Positions 43,709 through 54,357 are shown, counted from the first letter of the stretch. The stretch: DNA of 64,000 bases from Asterias rubens (GCF_902459465.1 NC_047063.1:6572001-6636000); one strand, 5' to 3'. Notes: a model not told the origin generated them from the sequence alone. Made by a program: numbers and translations.

Positions 43709-43972
43709 AGGTAGGGTATACCTTTGGCATTTACTTCAAAAATTAATTACCAGAAAGACTTGCTCTATAAGAAGCACTGCATCTGTTGATTAGTATGTAA
43801 CATTTGGAGAAACAAATCCCTTCAAAAGAATGAGGTTTTAGAGAGAGAGAGAGATTCAAAAACATTTCAATCTGAGAAACTTTTCTGCATAAAACATCTC
43901 AAAAACGCTACCCCCATTTCAAACGTTAAATACAATCAAATGGTTCCAAGGAACCAAAGGTATACTTTGCCT
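43709..43972. repeat. TTAA-flanked element, family A2
   Basis: TTAA at 43705-43708 and 43973-43976; ends AGGTAGGGTATACCTTTGG and its complement. It begins 18 bp after the family A copy, so two elements inserted side by side. Confidence 0.8.
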
Positions 43973-44050
43973 TTAAGATTTGGGTTTGCCTTTAAAATAA
44001 TAGATAGAGTTGCAAATTTTGAGAACACACCAAGAAGCTTGAAGGCCGTT

Positions 44051-47000
44051 CTACTTCTTCTGCGCCTGTCCAAGAATTCTAAGTATGTGCAGAAATAGAT
44101 TGAGGATGTCCAGATAAAGATTGATGGAGGCGAGGATGTATTCTTCTGGAGAGATCTTGTGCATCATCATGTGAATATCAAAGATGATGAAGCAACAAAA
44201 GAGAATTGCACCAAAGATAGAGATGAGGAACTCGACTGCGTCGCTCTGAGGCAGGAAGATGTGGAGGAGACCACTCAGGATGAGGATCAGGAGAGCGGAG
44301 TACAATCTATGTAAAAAAAAAACCAATATAGGCTAAACAGTTTTGCTGGCTTTATTATCTTTTCCTGAAGGGGTGGCATGTATGTAATAGAAAGGGCGTT
44401 GTGGTCGAGCGAATAAGAGCACCGAACTCGAGCTCTGGTGTTTCTGTTCAGCAGAATGTTGGTTCGAGTCCTGGTCATGACACCTGTGTCCTTAAAGGGT
44501 GGCTGCAGTGTTTTTTTATTCATTTAAATGACTTTTTAAACCTGAAATATTTTTTTATATTTTTTATTAAATGCGCAAGTATTTTAAAAATGGTTTTCAA
44601 GAGATTAGGAGAACCCACCCCGCCCTTAAAAGGGAGCCTTCATTTGCATAAACGTGACGTCATGTCGGTAACCCGAGCCGTCAGGCCCCCTGGCTGTGTG
44701 CATATAGAGACGTGTGCACTGTGTGGCCTGGTAATTAGGCGCGTGTAGTTAGGGACCAGACTCTTTTTGCCGACGATATTGTTTGAATTCCCGACGTGAC
44801 GTCGATGGCAGGGGGGCATGACTTATTCGCTAATTACGCAAGTCAGATATGTCGGGAATAAACAAAACACATTTTATTGATGTTCAATACATATATCAGA
44901 AATAAATGACAGTAAAATTAACTTTTTTAATTGTATTCACTGCAGCATCCCTTATAAGCAAGACACTTAACTATAGTATTACTGTTTCTCTCACATATTG
45001 TTCAAAAAGACCGCCCGACTCGTATGGTACTAAGTTTATTGGCCCAACGCTAAAATCACAGGCCTCGAGACTGCGGTCCAAGGTTTATTTTCGGAGAAAA
45101 TTTATCATTGCTTGAAAAATGTCTTGAGAAATAAGTGAGTCTATAACATACCCTGCACCCCATGAGCTGAAGTCTTTCTTACTCTGCATGGTGTACACAG
45201 TCAAGCTGAACGTAACCACTAGAGTCAGACTAAAGGCCTGCAATACAACTGCCTTGTTGTAAAACGTCACAATTGTACCGACACTGTAGGCTTCAACCAG
45301 AGTCTAGGAACAAAAGCAAAATCAAACAAAATTAGAGGTCAAAAAATGCATGGGAAAAGGTTAAAGGGAAATAACACAACTCTCTGGAATTCCACAGTAC
45401 AATTTTATGTTAAGCAATTGCTATGGTTGGGGTCTGTGACCATCATAAGCTGTCAGTGTGGGATGTAGTGGCTGAGCGGATAAGAGCACCGAACTCGAGC
45501 TCTGCTGTTTCTGTTCAACAGAGTGTGGGTTTCGAATCCAGGTCTTGACACTTGTGTCCCTGAGCCAGACACTTAATTTTAATTCCACCCAGGTAGATGG
45601 GTACCTGTGAGGGCAGAGATGGTCCTTATGAATGATTTAGCAAGGTGTGCTACATATTTGGCAGCACAGGCTATATACTCCCCATGGAGCTGAGATGGTT
45701 TAAGGAATGAAATAAATGTTGGATGCACTTTAAGACATGGTGTACAAAGCGCTATATAAAAACCGATTATTATTATTATTATAATTATTATTGTGAACTT
45801 CACTGAAGTGCCAAGATTCAACTCAAGCTTGCACAAGTACTGTACAATTGTGATTTGTATTGTAATGTCACGCTTTGCCAACATGATCTTGTCATGAGCA
45901 AAACCTAAAGCCATGTTCATACTTCCCGCTAGTGCCCATGCGATATGAATATTGACATCACAAATTGGCAACAAATAATTCGCAGCAGTTGAAGTGCGTA
46001 ACTTTTGCGAAACATTCGCTGCGAACGAAAGGAGAGTTTTGACATCTTCAGGAATCACAACAAATTCGCTTTGCATTCGCATGAAGTATGAACCAGGCTC
46101 AATGCAATTTGAATTTGCCTGTCTGAAACCAAAGTTTATATTTTACTTACAAACAGAGCCAGAAGAATCATGTTAATTGGTGAATCTCTACGTTTTACGA
46201 ATAGAGCGAACAGAAGAGCGAAGGAAGAGATATATGCAAACAGAAGCATCCCCTGGCTGAAATAGAATAAAAAATAAAAACAAACATTATTGCAATCCGC
46301 AATGTACCTCACCCATTCATGAAAGCTCCCACCCATAAAATTTCAGTGTCAATTGTGAGTATAAGTACACTGCAGAAATGTGCAGAAATCAGTGCATGGA
46401 CTAACAGTTCAGTATTCCATGTACAATGTAGTATTCCACGCAGGGTGTGGTGGCTGAGCGGATAAGAGCTCCAAACTCAAGCTCTGCTGCTTCTGTTCAG
46501 CAGAGAATGGGTTCGAACCCCGGTCGTGACACTTGTGTCTCTGAGCACGACACTTATTTATAATTGCTTCTCTCCACCCAGGGGTAAATGGGTACCTGTG
46601 AGGGCAGAGATGGTTCTTGTGATTGATTTAGCCGAGTAGGACATATTAATGTTGCACAGGCTGCATACTCCCCACCGGGGAGTTGAGATGGTTTAAGGAG
46701 CGAATTAAGGCCCAGTGACCAGGAGTAATAATGTGAAGCGCTTTGGGACGCCCTTCGAGTGTAAAAAGCGTTATATAAAAACGGATTATTACCATTTTTA
46801 GAATAATAATACTCACTGGACTAATGAGGCACTGTTAACAAAAAAGGATCCTATTAATATGTGTACTTGTAAAACATGACAAGGCCGGATGACCACTTCA
46901 TGGAGAGGACTACACTTAACTGACCCAAATCAACTACCACGTGGGGCATGTTGCCACCAACTCCCTGGAGCTGAAACAGGGTTACCCCCCCTTCACAGTC

Positions 47001-48191
47001 CGTAAGGATGTAGGCATAGGTATCATCCACTTTAGGAACATGGTTAGTATGTATGGTTTGAAAAGTAAGTGCCTTGTTTGAGGGCACACGTGTAATATCC
47101 AGGATTCGAACCCACACTCTGCTGCTGACAACTCCAGAGCTTGACCACGACACGCCACATGGGGGTGTAGTAGAAATTAAATAAAGACCAATCCAAAGCA
47201 ATACAGAATACTGCAGAGTATAAAGTAACATTTGTTGTACAAAAGCCATGCACTACACATGACAAGGACATCATACCTGTTTTGTACATAAGCCTTGACG
47301 CCATCAGTGTACATAAAAATGGCACACACTACAGTTGTTACCAGCAGCTGTGTACACAGAATACCAAACACTTTTCTCAAGAAACCTGGTGGAGAAAGAG
47401 CAATGTCAAAGTGAAAAATAGTCGACCAAAGCAGTCTAGAGATAATAGTTACTGACTCAATATTTGCACAAAAACACAAGTCAAGATCGTTGGACTTGTC
47501 CTCACGGGGTGTCGTGGCTGAGCGGATAAAAGCACTGAGTTTGAATCCCGGGTTTGAATTCCGGTCATGACACTTGTGTCCCGGAGCAAGACACTTCACT
47601 ATAATTGCTTCTCTCCACCCAGGGGTAAATTGGTACCTGTGAGAGCAGAGATGGTTCTTGTGATTGATTTAGCCGAGTAGTGCATTTGCTGCACAAGGCT
47701 GTATACTCCCGATCCCCAGGGAGCTGAGATGGTTTAAGGAATGATTTAAGTCCCAGTGACCAGGGGGTAATAGTGTTGGAGTGCCATGAGCGTCACTGCA
47801 TGATGGACCAGAGCGCCATAATATATAAAGAAGCCATTATTATTATTACCTGTTTGCATGGTGGAAATACTTTATAGAAAGGTTTGCGATAACACCATGT
47901 AATGACTTTCTCTAAGTGAGTTGGGGTGGTTCTGAAAAGAATCATTACTTCAACTTGGCGTCAAGATCAGAGGACATCAGAGCATACTGATCGAAACGTT
48001 GTGTTGAAACAAATGGTTCTTTTCAGGGATAATTTTCCACACGTCGCCACCAATTTATCCGCCATTAATTAACTCCAAAACCACTGAATTATTTCCTTAC
48101 CCATTCTGATGGATACATGGGCTGTAGCGACGTTGGTGCCATATCGAAAGTCATCAACAATGCTCTCCACATCAGGTGCTTTGGACGCCAT
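44051..48191 (-). CDS. TMBIM4: TMBIM4 (Lifeguard 4 / Golgi anti-apoptotic protein), complete, five exons
   Basis: Exons on the minus strand: 48191-48101, 47385-47277, 46256-46151, 45303-45152 and 44306-44051. They total 714 bp, i.e. 237 residues plus stop, essentially the length of vertebrate TMBIM4. The protein starts [18 protein letters not shown] and reads [20 protein letters not shown] into the first membrane helix. Further segments include [18 protein letters not shown], the block diagnostic for this family. The C-terminal exon has [20 protein letters not shown] with the conserved acidic residue of the Bax-inhibitor-1 pore and [13 protein letters not shown]. Seven membrane segments are expected. 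The family resides in Golgi/ER membranes, lowers stored calcium and restrains apoptosis. Each of the introns 1, 3 and 4 carries SINE sequence. Confidence 0.95.
44393..45030 (+). repeat. SINE split by a TTAA-type element (family J)
   Basis: SINE head at 44393-44494 ('gtggtcgagcgaataagagc', B box 'ggttcgagtcc'), resuming at about 44955 with 'aagcaagacacttaactata'. Between is a roughly 460-bp element with ends AGGGTGGCTGCAGTG and the complement of AGGGATGCTGCAGTG. The left flank is TTAA (44491-44494) and the right is TATA. The SINE sequence reads through once the insert is removed. Confidence 0.7.
45461..45793 (+). repeat. tRNA-derived SINE, antisense in TMBIM4 intron 3
   Basis: Head GTGGCTGAGCGGATAAGAGC with A box; B box near 'ttcgaatccagg'. 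The body is 'acttgtgtccctgagccaga'. It ends 'gcgctatataaaaaccg' plus ATT repeats, as in the other copies. Confidence 0.85.
46443..46800 (+). repeat. tRNA-derived SINE, antisense in TMBIM4 intron 2
   Basis: Best full copy: GGTGGCTGAGCGGATAAGAG head, GGTTCGAACCCC B box, 'ggtaaatgggtacctgtgag' body and 'ttatataaaaacggattatt' tail. Confidence 0.85.
46860..47165 (-). repeat. tRNA-derived SINE, subfamily B
   Basis: The complement has the head with GGTTCGAATCCTGG and the 3' part shared with 15930-16265 (acctatgcctacatcct, acagggt). In TMBIM4 intron 2, same strand as the gene. Confidence 0.65.
47504..47850 (+). repeat. tRNA-derived SINE, antisense in TMBIM4 intron 1
   Basis: Head GTCGTGGCTGAGCGGATAAA, 'ggtttgaattccgg' B box, shared body and ATT-rich tail. 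The tail has lost the 'gcgctatataa' motif. Confidence 0.8.
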
Positions 48192-48373
48192 CTTGCCGAC
48201 AACTCTATAAGTCTAGTCTTCAATGATACACACACAGTGGTGTCTTTTCTTGATTGATGAACTTAATTACTACATGATCAAATTAGAAACAAAAACCACT
48301 GGTTAATTTTGCTATCTATGCGACTGACTGTAAAATTTTACTTAATAATACATGTAAAAAGCAACACTCATTA

Positions 48374-48460
48374 TAGTTGCGATAATCGTAACCCTCCATC
48401 CTCCCGACGGTCGGAGAGGAGGACCGTCGGGAGGATGGAGGGTTACGATTATCGCAACTA
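48374..48460. repeat. Perfect palindrome with 39-bp arms (family D, short form)
   Basis: Arms 48374-48412 and 48422-48460 are exact reverse complements around a 9-bp spacer. The outer 23 bp match the ends of the element at 5566-5827. It lies about 180 bp upstream of the TMBIM4 start. Confidence 0.9.
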
Positions 48461-48713
48461 CACTCACTACTAATTAATAGTAAATACTAATTTAAATTAC
48501 TAGGCAAGTTAGCATTGCTAAGGGTTAGAGATGTAGTTATCAACAATAACAGCTCAGAACAGCAACAGAGATTGTATTCACCACATTAAAAATACAAATT
48601 GTTGAAGTTCCACAACAATAACAAGCCAGCACAAAAGTCTAAAACAAACATGACAAATAAATAAAAATCTATCCTAGTAAATTTCGGCAAAACAGCACAC
48701 ACCACAATGTGAC

Positions 48714-49174
48714 GGTCCTACTACTTGCCGTCAACTCGTCAACTCGCCGTCAACTCATTTTCGTGCCGTCAACTCATTAAATTTACATGAAAAATCTATA
48801 AAAAGGGGGCACGGAAGTGTTAAGTCTGGGCTAAACTAGATATTTCTCATGGTTTTCGGTACAAATTCATTCACAAAAACGACTTTGTGTTGATAAAAAA
48901 AAAGTACCTATCATTGACATCTTGGGCCAAGACTAATCATTGTGAAAAAGCAAGATGGCGGCCGACAGTTTTTTGGCTTCGAGAATTTTTTTTCACGAGA
49001 AAAAAAATCAATTTTTATTCCGAAATATGACCTAAAACTTACGCGAATGCTCTTTGAGCTGATACTTTACAGTTCTATGCTTCTTTTGTGGATTTTAAAT
49101 GTATATTGGAGGAGTTGACGGCGAGTTGACGGCGCAAGTGAGTTGACGGCGAGTTGACGGCAAGTAGTAGGACC
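48714..49174. repeat. Inverted-repeat element, family G
   Basis: Ends GGTCCTACTACTTGCCGTCA and its complement. Several internal 'cgccgtcaactc' repeats extend each arm. CAATGTGAC is present immediately left (48705-48713) and one base beyond the right end (49176-49184), giving a probable 9-bp target duplication. Confidence 0.8.
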
Positions 49175-49175
49175 C

Positions 49176-49330
49176 CAATGTGACTTTCTATTCGAAAGAC
49201 TATATATTAATTTTATAGTTCCTGATAAAGTGATAGCTATAATACTAGGCAAAACAGCACACACCACAATGTGACTTTCTATTCGAAAGACTATATATTA
49301 ATTTTATAGTTCCTGATAAAGTGATAATAC
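49176..49330. repeat. 91-bp tandem duplication
   Basis: 'caatgtgactttctattcga' through 'cctgataaagtgata' occurs at 49176 and again at 49267. A third fragment ('ggcaaaacagcacacacc') precedes family G at 48686. The duplication thus pre-dates or accompanied the insertion. Confidence 0.85.
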
Positions 49331-49897
49331 GCTTAGTATTTATTAGTATCCATGGATATTATTATGTCTTGTATTTTGTAGTGTCATTTGTATGGAAACA
49401 CTGCCGTGCCAGTGTCGGCGGTCAAACGACTGCCATGATGATGACTGGCACTGCACTGGCCACTGGTAGTGGTACATTCCGTGTCTGTGACAATGGCCTC
49501 TGCATTGAGGAAGTTTCAAATACCTGCAGCATTACATTGAAAGATAAAATAATGGAAATTGTTTATGGACAGCTTACCTTCCCTGTTAAGTCAGAAAATA
49601 TTTTTTTAGTGCGACGTAGCTATTGCAAAATGGATCAGCAGATCGACTAAACACAGAGATGATTGTGTTTGGCAAAATTGACCAAGAGAGGGCGCGCTTC
49701 TTCTTGGCTGATTTTGGGCCAGAAAAACACAACTCTCTACTCTCTCAGCTCCGCTGTCGTTTCTATAAACTAGACTCTAGCATTCTTGCAGAGGACACTG
49801 GACAATCATGGAACTATCATCAAAACAAACGCAAAACACCAGTAGGCGTAGGCTTATCTTAGATTTGTGTGACATAAATTGGTGAGTCCATTTCATT
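49331..49897. other. No gene recognised
   Basis: Overlapping 79-109-codon frames without a domain, splice support or codon bias that convinces me. Confidence 0.35.
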
Positions 49898-50036
49898 TTT
49901 TATCCGGAAAAGTTTCCGTATCCTGCCGCCACTTTTTTCATTCGTTATGAAATAATAGTATCGCATTAATGAGATGTTCCTTTTTGTAAAAAATGTTTAA
50001 AAGAGTGGTGGCAGGATACGGAAAGTTTGCTGGCAG
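49898..50036. repeat. Inverted-repeat element, family F
   Basis: AAGTTTCCGTATCCTGCCGC and the complementary GTGGCAGGATACGGAAAGTT. About 139 bp, sister of 38466-38601. Confidence 0.8.
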
Positions 50037-50698
50037 GTTTTTCCCGGCATTTCCCTCGTTTTTGAAGTTAAACTATGCATTCGATCGGTCGCCGCAAAAC
50101 TTGCTGACTTTCCCCCAATATTTAGGTCTTGCCCTAAAAAACAAATATTGGGGGCAACTGTCAACCTTTTCACACACTGTTGTTCACTGTTCTGTTAAGT
50201 TGATGCTATTTTTCAAAGTGGCATTAAGTGATAATTTTCCCGCCATGATTCGGCAGCCATCTTTGGCAGGGTCCATCTTTGACTCGACCCTGTATTATTT
50301 TTGCCAAACGGATTTTGTAAACCCCTAGTAGGGGTTAAAACAAATGACGAATACTTTTCAACTAGATTATTCTAACATGCTAATTTCCTATCTCTCAGGC
50401 CAACCATAGTTAATAGGCACTAATACTATTTCTTAAGTATTTCTTGGCCTAAAAAATATTTTTTTAATTATGAATAATAAGCTTTTTCCACTGAATGTAC
50501 GATTATATTATTACGGTGCACCCTCGTGCTTTGCTGTGTGTGGTTCTTGGGAACTTAATGCTACTTTTATTTTGTTACTGCTGCGGAGTAGATTTCAGCA
50601 GTAAAGACAAAAGTCACTAGTGGAAATGTAGATGGCGTCCTCTATCGGCAGGCTTTTACACATGATTCCAAACACTTATTTAATCACCATGTTTTTCA
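50037..50698. other. No gene recognised
   Basis: AT-rich sequence with no supported feature. Confidence 0.35.
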
Positions 50699-50702
50699 TT
50701 AA

Positions 50703-51200
50703 AGTCACCTGGAAATAGAAAACAACTCTTCAAACATTAGAGTATATGTTTCTGAACAATAAAATATTTTGTTGAGTAATTGTTTTGAACGATGTATACG
50801 TTTAAAATAATAAATAAAGTTGTGTGGGGGATGACTCCGCCTACCCCTTTTGTGACGTTATCGAGGCAGACTTTGCCTCGATCGAACATCGAGCGCACGT
50901 ACGTGCATTCACGTCCTAGTTGTGAGTTTGTACGTTTCGAGAAAAAAGAAATTCTTGCATTTTCCCGGCAATGTCGACCAGGTGTATGGCTGCTGGATGC
51001 TAGCAAAACAATTAAAGATAGGGTCAGTTCGCAAAGTGGTCCCATCCGACGTCTTTTCCAGCGCCGTGCGGCAAACACTTTGATTCGGAACACAGTATAC
51101 ATTTTGACATAAAGAGAAGAGTTCTAAAACATGACGCCATCCGAACAATTTTTCCATGGTGTGGAAGTCGAAGAAGGTACCTGAAAGACGTAACGAACCT
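50703..51200. repeat. Family H-related element, right end not found
   Basis: TTAA (50699-50702) then AGTCACCTGGAAATAG. It matches 14847-15050 including 'atgactccgcctacccct'. It diverges after about 50890, where the sequence becomes more GC-rich, and the right end is lost near the assembly gap. Confidence 0.6.
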
Positions 51201-51251
51201 AAAGGAGCATTTGCCTTACGTGAAAAAAATCAGGGTTTGTTTCAACTTTGG

Positions 51252-51351
51252 NNNNNNNNNNNNNNNNNNNNNNNNNNNNNNNNNNNNNNNNNNNNNNNNN
51301 NNNNNNNNNNNNNNNNNNNNNNNNNNNNNNNNNNNNNNNNNNNNNNNNNNN
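51252..51351. other. Assembly gap (100 N)
   Basis: Exactly 100 N, a conventional placeholder for a gap of unknown size. It falls inside the LINE coding region, so the left part of that element is unsequenced here. Confidence 0.98.
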
Positions 51352-52385
51352 TTATTTCTCATCACAATTTGAAATGTATGATGTATGCAGACGATACTCA
51401 AGTTTATGTATTCATTGAAGATGGTAAACAATATGATGCGGTTCAAAAACTACAGGCTTGTGTTTTAGATATAAAAAATTGGTCTGTTCAGAATGATCTC
51501 AAACTTAATGCAGATAAAACTGAGGTTCTTCACTTTACCAGTAAATTCAGACAGAGTCATCAACTCGAGTCTTTCATCCTTGATGACATGGCTGTCATTA
51601 CAGTGGCAGATTCTGCCAGAAATCTTGGCGTCAAACTTGATAACCATCTTACAATGCATGCTTATGTTAATGATACCTGTAGAGCTGCTTCATTTGCTCT
51701 TCATAAAATTGGTACAATACGGTCATTCTTAAACAAGAAATCAACAGAAAGACTCGTCCATGCACATGTAATGTCTCGCATTGATTTTTGTAACAGCATT
51801 TTGTATGGTCTTCCTGATGTACATATTAACAAGCTTCAGAGAATCCAAAACTCTGCTGCTAGATTGGTGACACATACTCAAAAGCGTGAACACATTTCTC
51901 CTATTTTGCATGATTTACATTGGCTTCCGATAAAACACCGCATTCAGTATAAGATACTTTCATTAACTTTCTTATGTTTGCAAGGTTTAGGCCCAACTTA
52001 TCTCCAGGAACTCATCCAAAAATGTCATCCAGTTCGCAATCTCCGCTCTAAATCCAGGTCTCTCTTAGTTTGTCCCTCGACTTTTACTAAATTTTATGGG
52101 GCCAGAGCTTTTGCGGCAGCAGCAGCAGAATTATGGAATAGTCTTCCGGACACCATAAAACAAGCTCAAACAGTGAATTTATTTAAGACAAAGTTAAAAA
52201 CACATTTATTTTTGCAATAGCCTTCAGTACTTCTTTCTGTATCAACTAAATTTTGCTTTTGTATTTACTTCACATCTCTATTAACTTTTACTTCTCTTTT
52301 GTTTTCTTCTCAAAGCGCATAGGGACTTCTCTGTGATTGTGATATGCGCTCTACAAAAATGGTTCATTATTATTATTATTAAATG
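51352..52385 (+). mobile_element. L2-like non-LTR retrotransposon, 3' part, frame intact
   Basis: An uninterrupted frame from the gap to 52220. It includes MMYADDTQVYV (catalytic Y-A-D-D), LKLNADKTEVLHF, HVMSRIDFCNSILYGLP, LHDLHWLPIKHRIQYKIL and the terminal block WNSLPDTIKQA...FKTKLKTHLF. These are typical of L2/CR1-group reverse transcriptases. The 3' end is short: 'gcgctctacaaaaatggttc' followed by ATT repeats near 52368. The absence of stops in 280 codons suggests a relatively young copy. Sequence left of the gap (51156-51251) is in the same computed frame only through the N run and should not be joined. Confidence 0.88.
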
Positions 52386-52598
52386 ATCTCTATGATGATT
52401 TTCATATTTGTCACAACAAAAACCAATGAGTAAGGGCTTTGATAAAGCTTGACTTTGTATATAAAGCTGGTGATGAGCTACAACCTAAAAAGAGTTGTGT
52501 ACTCAATGACGTAACGATTAAAGGTGGTGGGGGGCAAGGGGTACATATATATAAGGCGATAAAAATTGATGTTTAAATCTGTGTAAATTTAGTATTAA

Positions 52599-52988
52599 AG
52601 GCAGTGGACACTATTATTTATTGGTAATTACTCAAAATAATTATTAGCATAAAACCTTACTTGGTAACGAGTAATGGGGAGAGGTTGGTAGTATAAAACA
52701 TTGTGAGAAACAGCTCCCTCTGAAGTGGAGTAGTTTTCGAGAAAGAAGTCATTTTTGACGAATTCGATTTTGAGACCTCAAGTTTAGAACTTGAGGTCTC
52801 GAAATCAAGCATCTGAAAGCACACAACACAACTTCGTGTGACAAGTGTGTTTTTTCTTTCATTATTATCTTGCAACTTCGACGACCAATTGAGCTCAAAT
52901 TTTCACAGGTTTGTTATTTCATGCATGTGTTGACATACACCAAGTGAGAAGACTGGTCTTTGACAATTACCAATAGTGTCCACTGTCT
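52599..52988. repeat. TTAA-flanked element, family A (most complete copy)
   Basis: TTAA at 52595-52598 and 52989-52992; ends AGGCAGTGGACACTAT and the complement. 390 bp near-palindrome with central inverted pair CTCAAGTTTAGAACTTGAG. Confidence 0.9.
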
Positions 52989-52992
52989 TTAA

Positions 52993-53635
52993 TCAGTGTC
53001 TTTGTTTTACAAACAAAGAGTGTTATTAGTATTACAACATAATGATTATGTCAGGGTGATCAGTCAGTGGGCAGGCGGTACTTCACTCTCAACTTTAAGC
53101 TCCATTGACCTATCGCAGAAACCCACCTACCTATCCTACCTTGCATTGCTTTGTGGTCACTGGGTCACTCACAGGGTCGGAAAACACTAAAAAGATTTGC
53201 TGGTAGGCATTCATTAATATTGTTTTATGAAACAGACGGTTACAACTGTTTTTTTTTTTTTTGGCCTTAAGAAAGAAACAAAAAATAAACTGGAGGTACT
53301 CCTATATAAAATAAAAATTGTAACTTTAAGCCAAACCATAACAATACATTAATGGAATTTTCACCCCTTACGTTACCAAGCAAAGTTGTTTTGCTCACAA
53401 TAATTTCCAATAGTTTCCAGTGCCTTTAAAGCCTCAATACTTCAACATTAATAAAACAAAAGACTTTAGACAAGGAAAATATGATAATTAATATACTTGT
53501 TTAATCTCTAAGGCTTATGAAAATAAACTTTCAGATACCAAAATAACTTTTGTGGTGTCAATCCTTTAAAGAACACAACAATTTGTAAACAAATAAATAA
53601 ATTAATGGCAATGAAAACTATTAGTTGGAAACCTG
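52993..53635. other. No gene; a family A-like end near 53340-53430
   Basis: 'cgttaccaagcaaagttgtt' and 'ccagtgcctttaa' resemble a family A right terminus. Otherwise featureless AT-rich DNA. Confidence 0.4.
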
Positions 53636-53759
53636 CGTTTGCGTTTGCGTTTGCGTTTGCTTTCGCTTTCGCTTTCGCTTTCGCTTCGCTTCGCTTCGTT
53701 TCGTTTCGTTTCGTTTCGTTTCGTTTCGTTTCGTTTCGTTTTGTTTTGTTTTGTTTTGT
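53636..53759. repeat. Compound microsatellite grading through five related units
   Basis: In order: TTTGCG repeats, TTTCGC repeats, TTCGC repeats, TTTCG repeats (about nine) and TTTTG repeats (about four). Neighbouring units differ by one substitution or one-base deletion. Confidence 0.95.
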
Positions 53760-54045
53760 ATGCTGTTTGGGAGTCTGTTTTAATTAATACAAAATGAGTT
53801 CTAAGCTCTGATGAACTTTCAAGCAGACCTTCTAGATGCTATAATGGAGACCTTTCTATATAATATTCCAAAGAAGTTGAGCCAAAAAGCATCCATTGCT
53901 TCACTGTCAAGTCTGATGGATGACTGTCAAACAACTTTTTACTTAAGCCAAGATATTGTGTATGAACGAAAAACTTTTGGAAACCAAACAAACGACAGCT
54001 CATCAATTTCTGACATTCCTTTACTAAAATGTATTTTTATTTTAG

Positions 54046-54357
54046 GTAGGCACCTCAGCTGCAGATGCTCTCAAGGATGGGGCTACAAAGCAACCCACAC
54101 TCTTAGCATTTGGATCTAAAACGAGCATTGAGCAGATCATCTTGAAAATTGAAGACTACGGGTTCACTCTTCCTTCGTCAAACATTGTACCTGCTGTGGA
54201 TACACTCTTCAAAAGTCACTATGTCTTCAACTTGGAGTACTCGGCACAATTAGAAAACTTCTTTGTATACCTCCAATCTGAACTTTACGGTTTAAAGTTC
54301 AAGGGAAAGATGTCAACTCGTATAACAGAAATTGCTATCGCAATTAAAGCACAATAG
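54046..54357 (+). CDS. Orphan terminal exon, unknown protein
   Basis: After a TTTTATTTTAG acceptor (ending 54045) the frame VGTSAADALKDGATKQPTLL continues through IEQIILKIEDYGF and VPAVDTLFKSHYVFNLEYS to a stop at 54355-54357, 104 codons. The block V-x-x-V-D-x-L-F-K-x-x-x-V-F-N-x-x-Y feels like the C-terminal end of uncharacterised, probably transposon-derived proteins in fish and invertebrates, but I cannot name the family. The partner exon upstream was not found; it may lie beyond the repeats to the left. Confidence 0.5.
   Translation, partial: VGTSAADALKDGATKQPTLLAFGSKTSIEQIILKIEDYGFTLPSSNIVPAVDTLFKSHYVFNLEYSAQLENFFVYLQSELYGLKFKGKMSTRITEIAIAIKAQ

Noticed and set aside
49321-49862. Candidate small gene with TGTALATGSGTF
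   Set aside because: Low-complexity Thr/Ala/Gly stretch, no splice sites consistent with a longer protein, next to repeats.
51156-51251. N-terminal extension of the L2 reverse-transcriptase frame across the gap
   Set aside because: The frame passes through 100 N whose length is arbitrary; the sequence left of it resembles repeat DNA.
1690-52380. CRISPR-like arrays
   Set aside because: Repeats here are SINE tails, inverted-repeat elements and satellites. No regular short repeat with unique spacers exists, and the sequence is eukaryotic.
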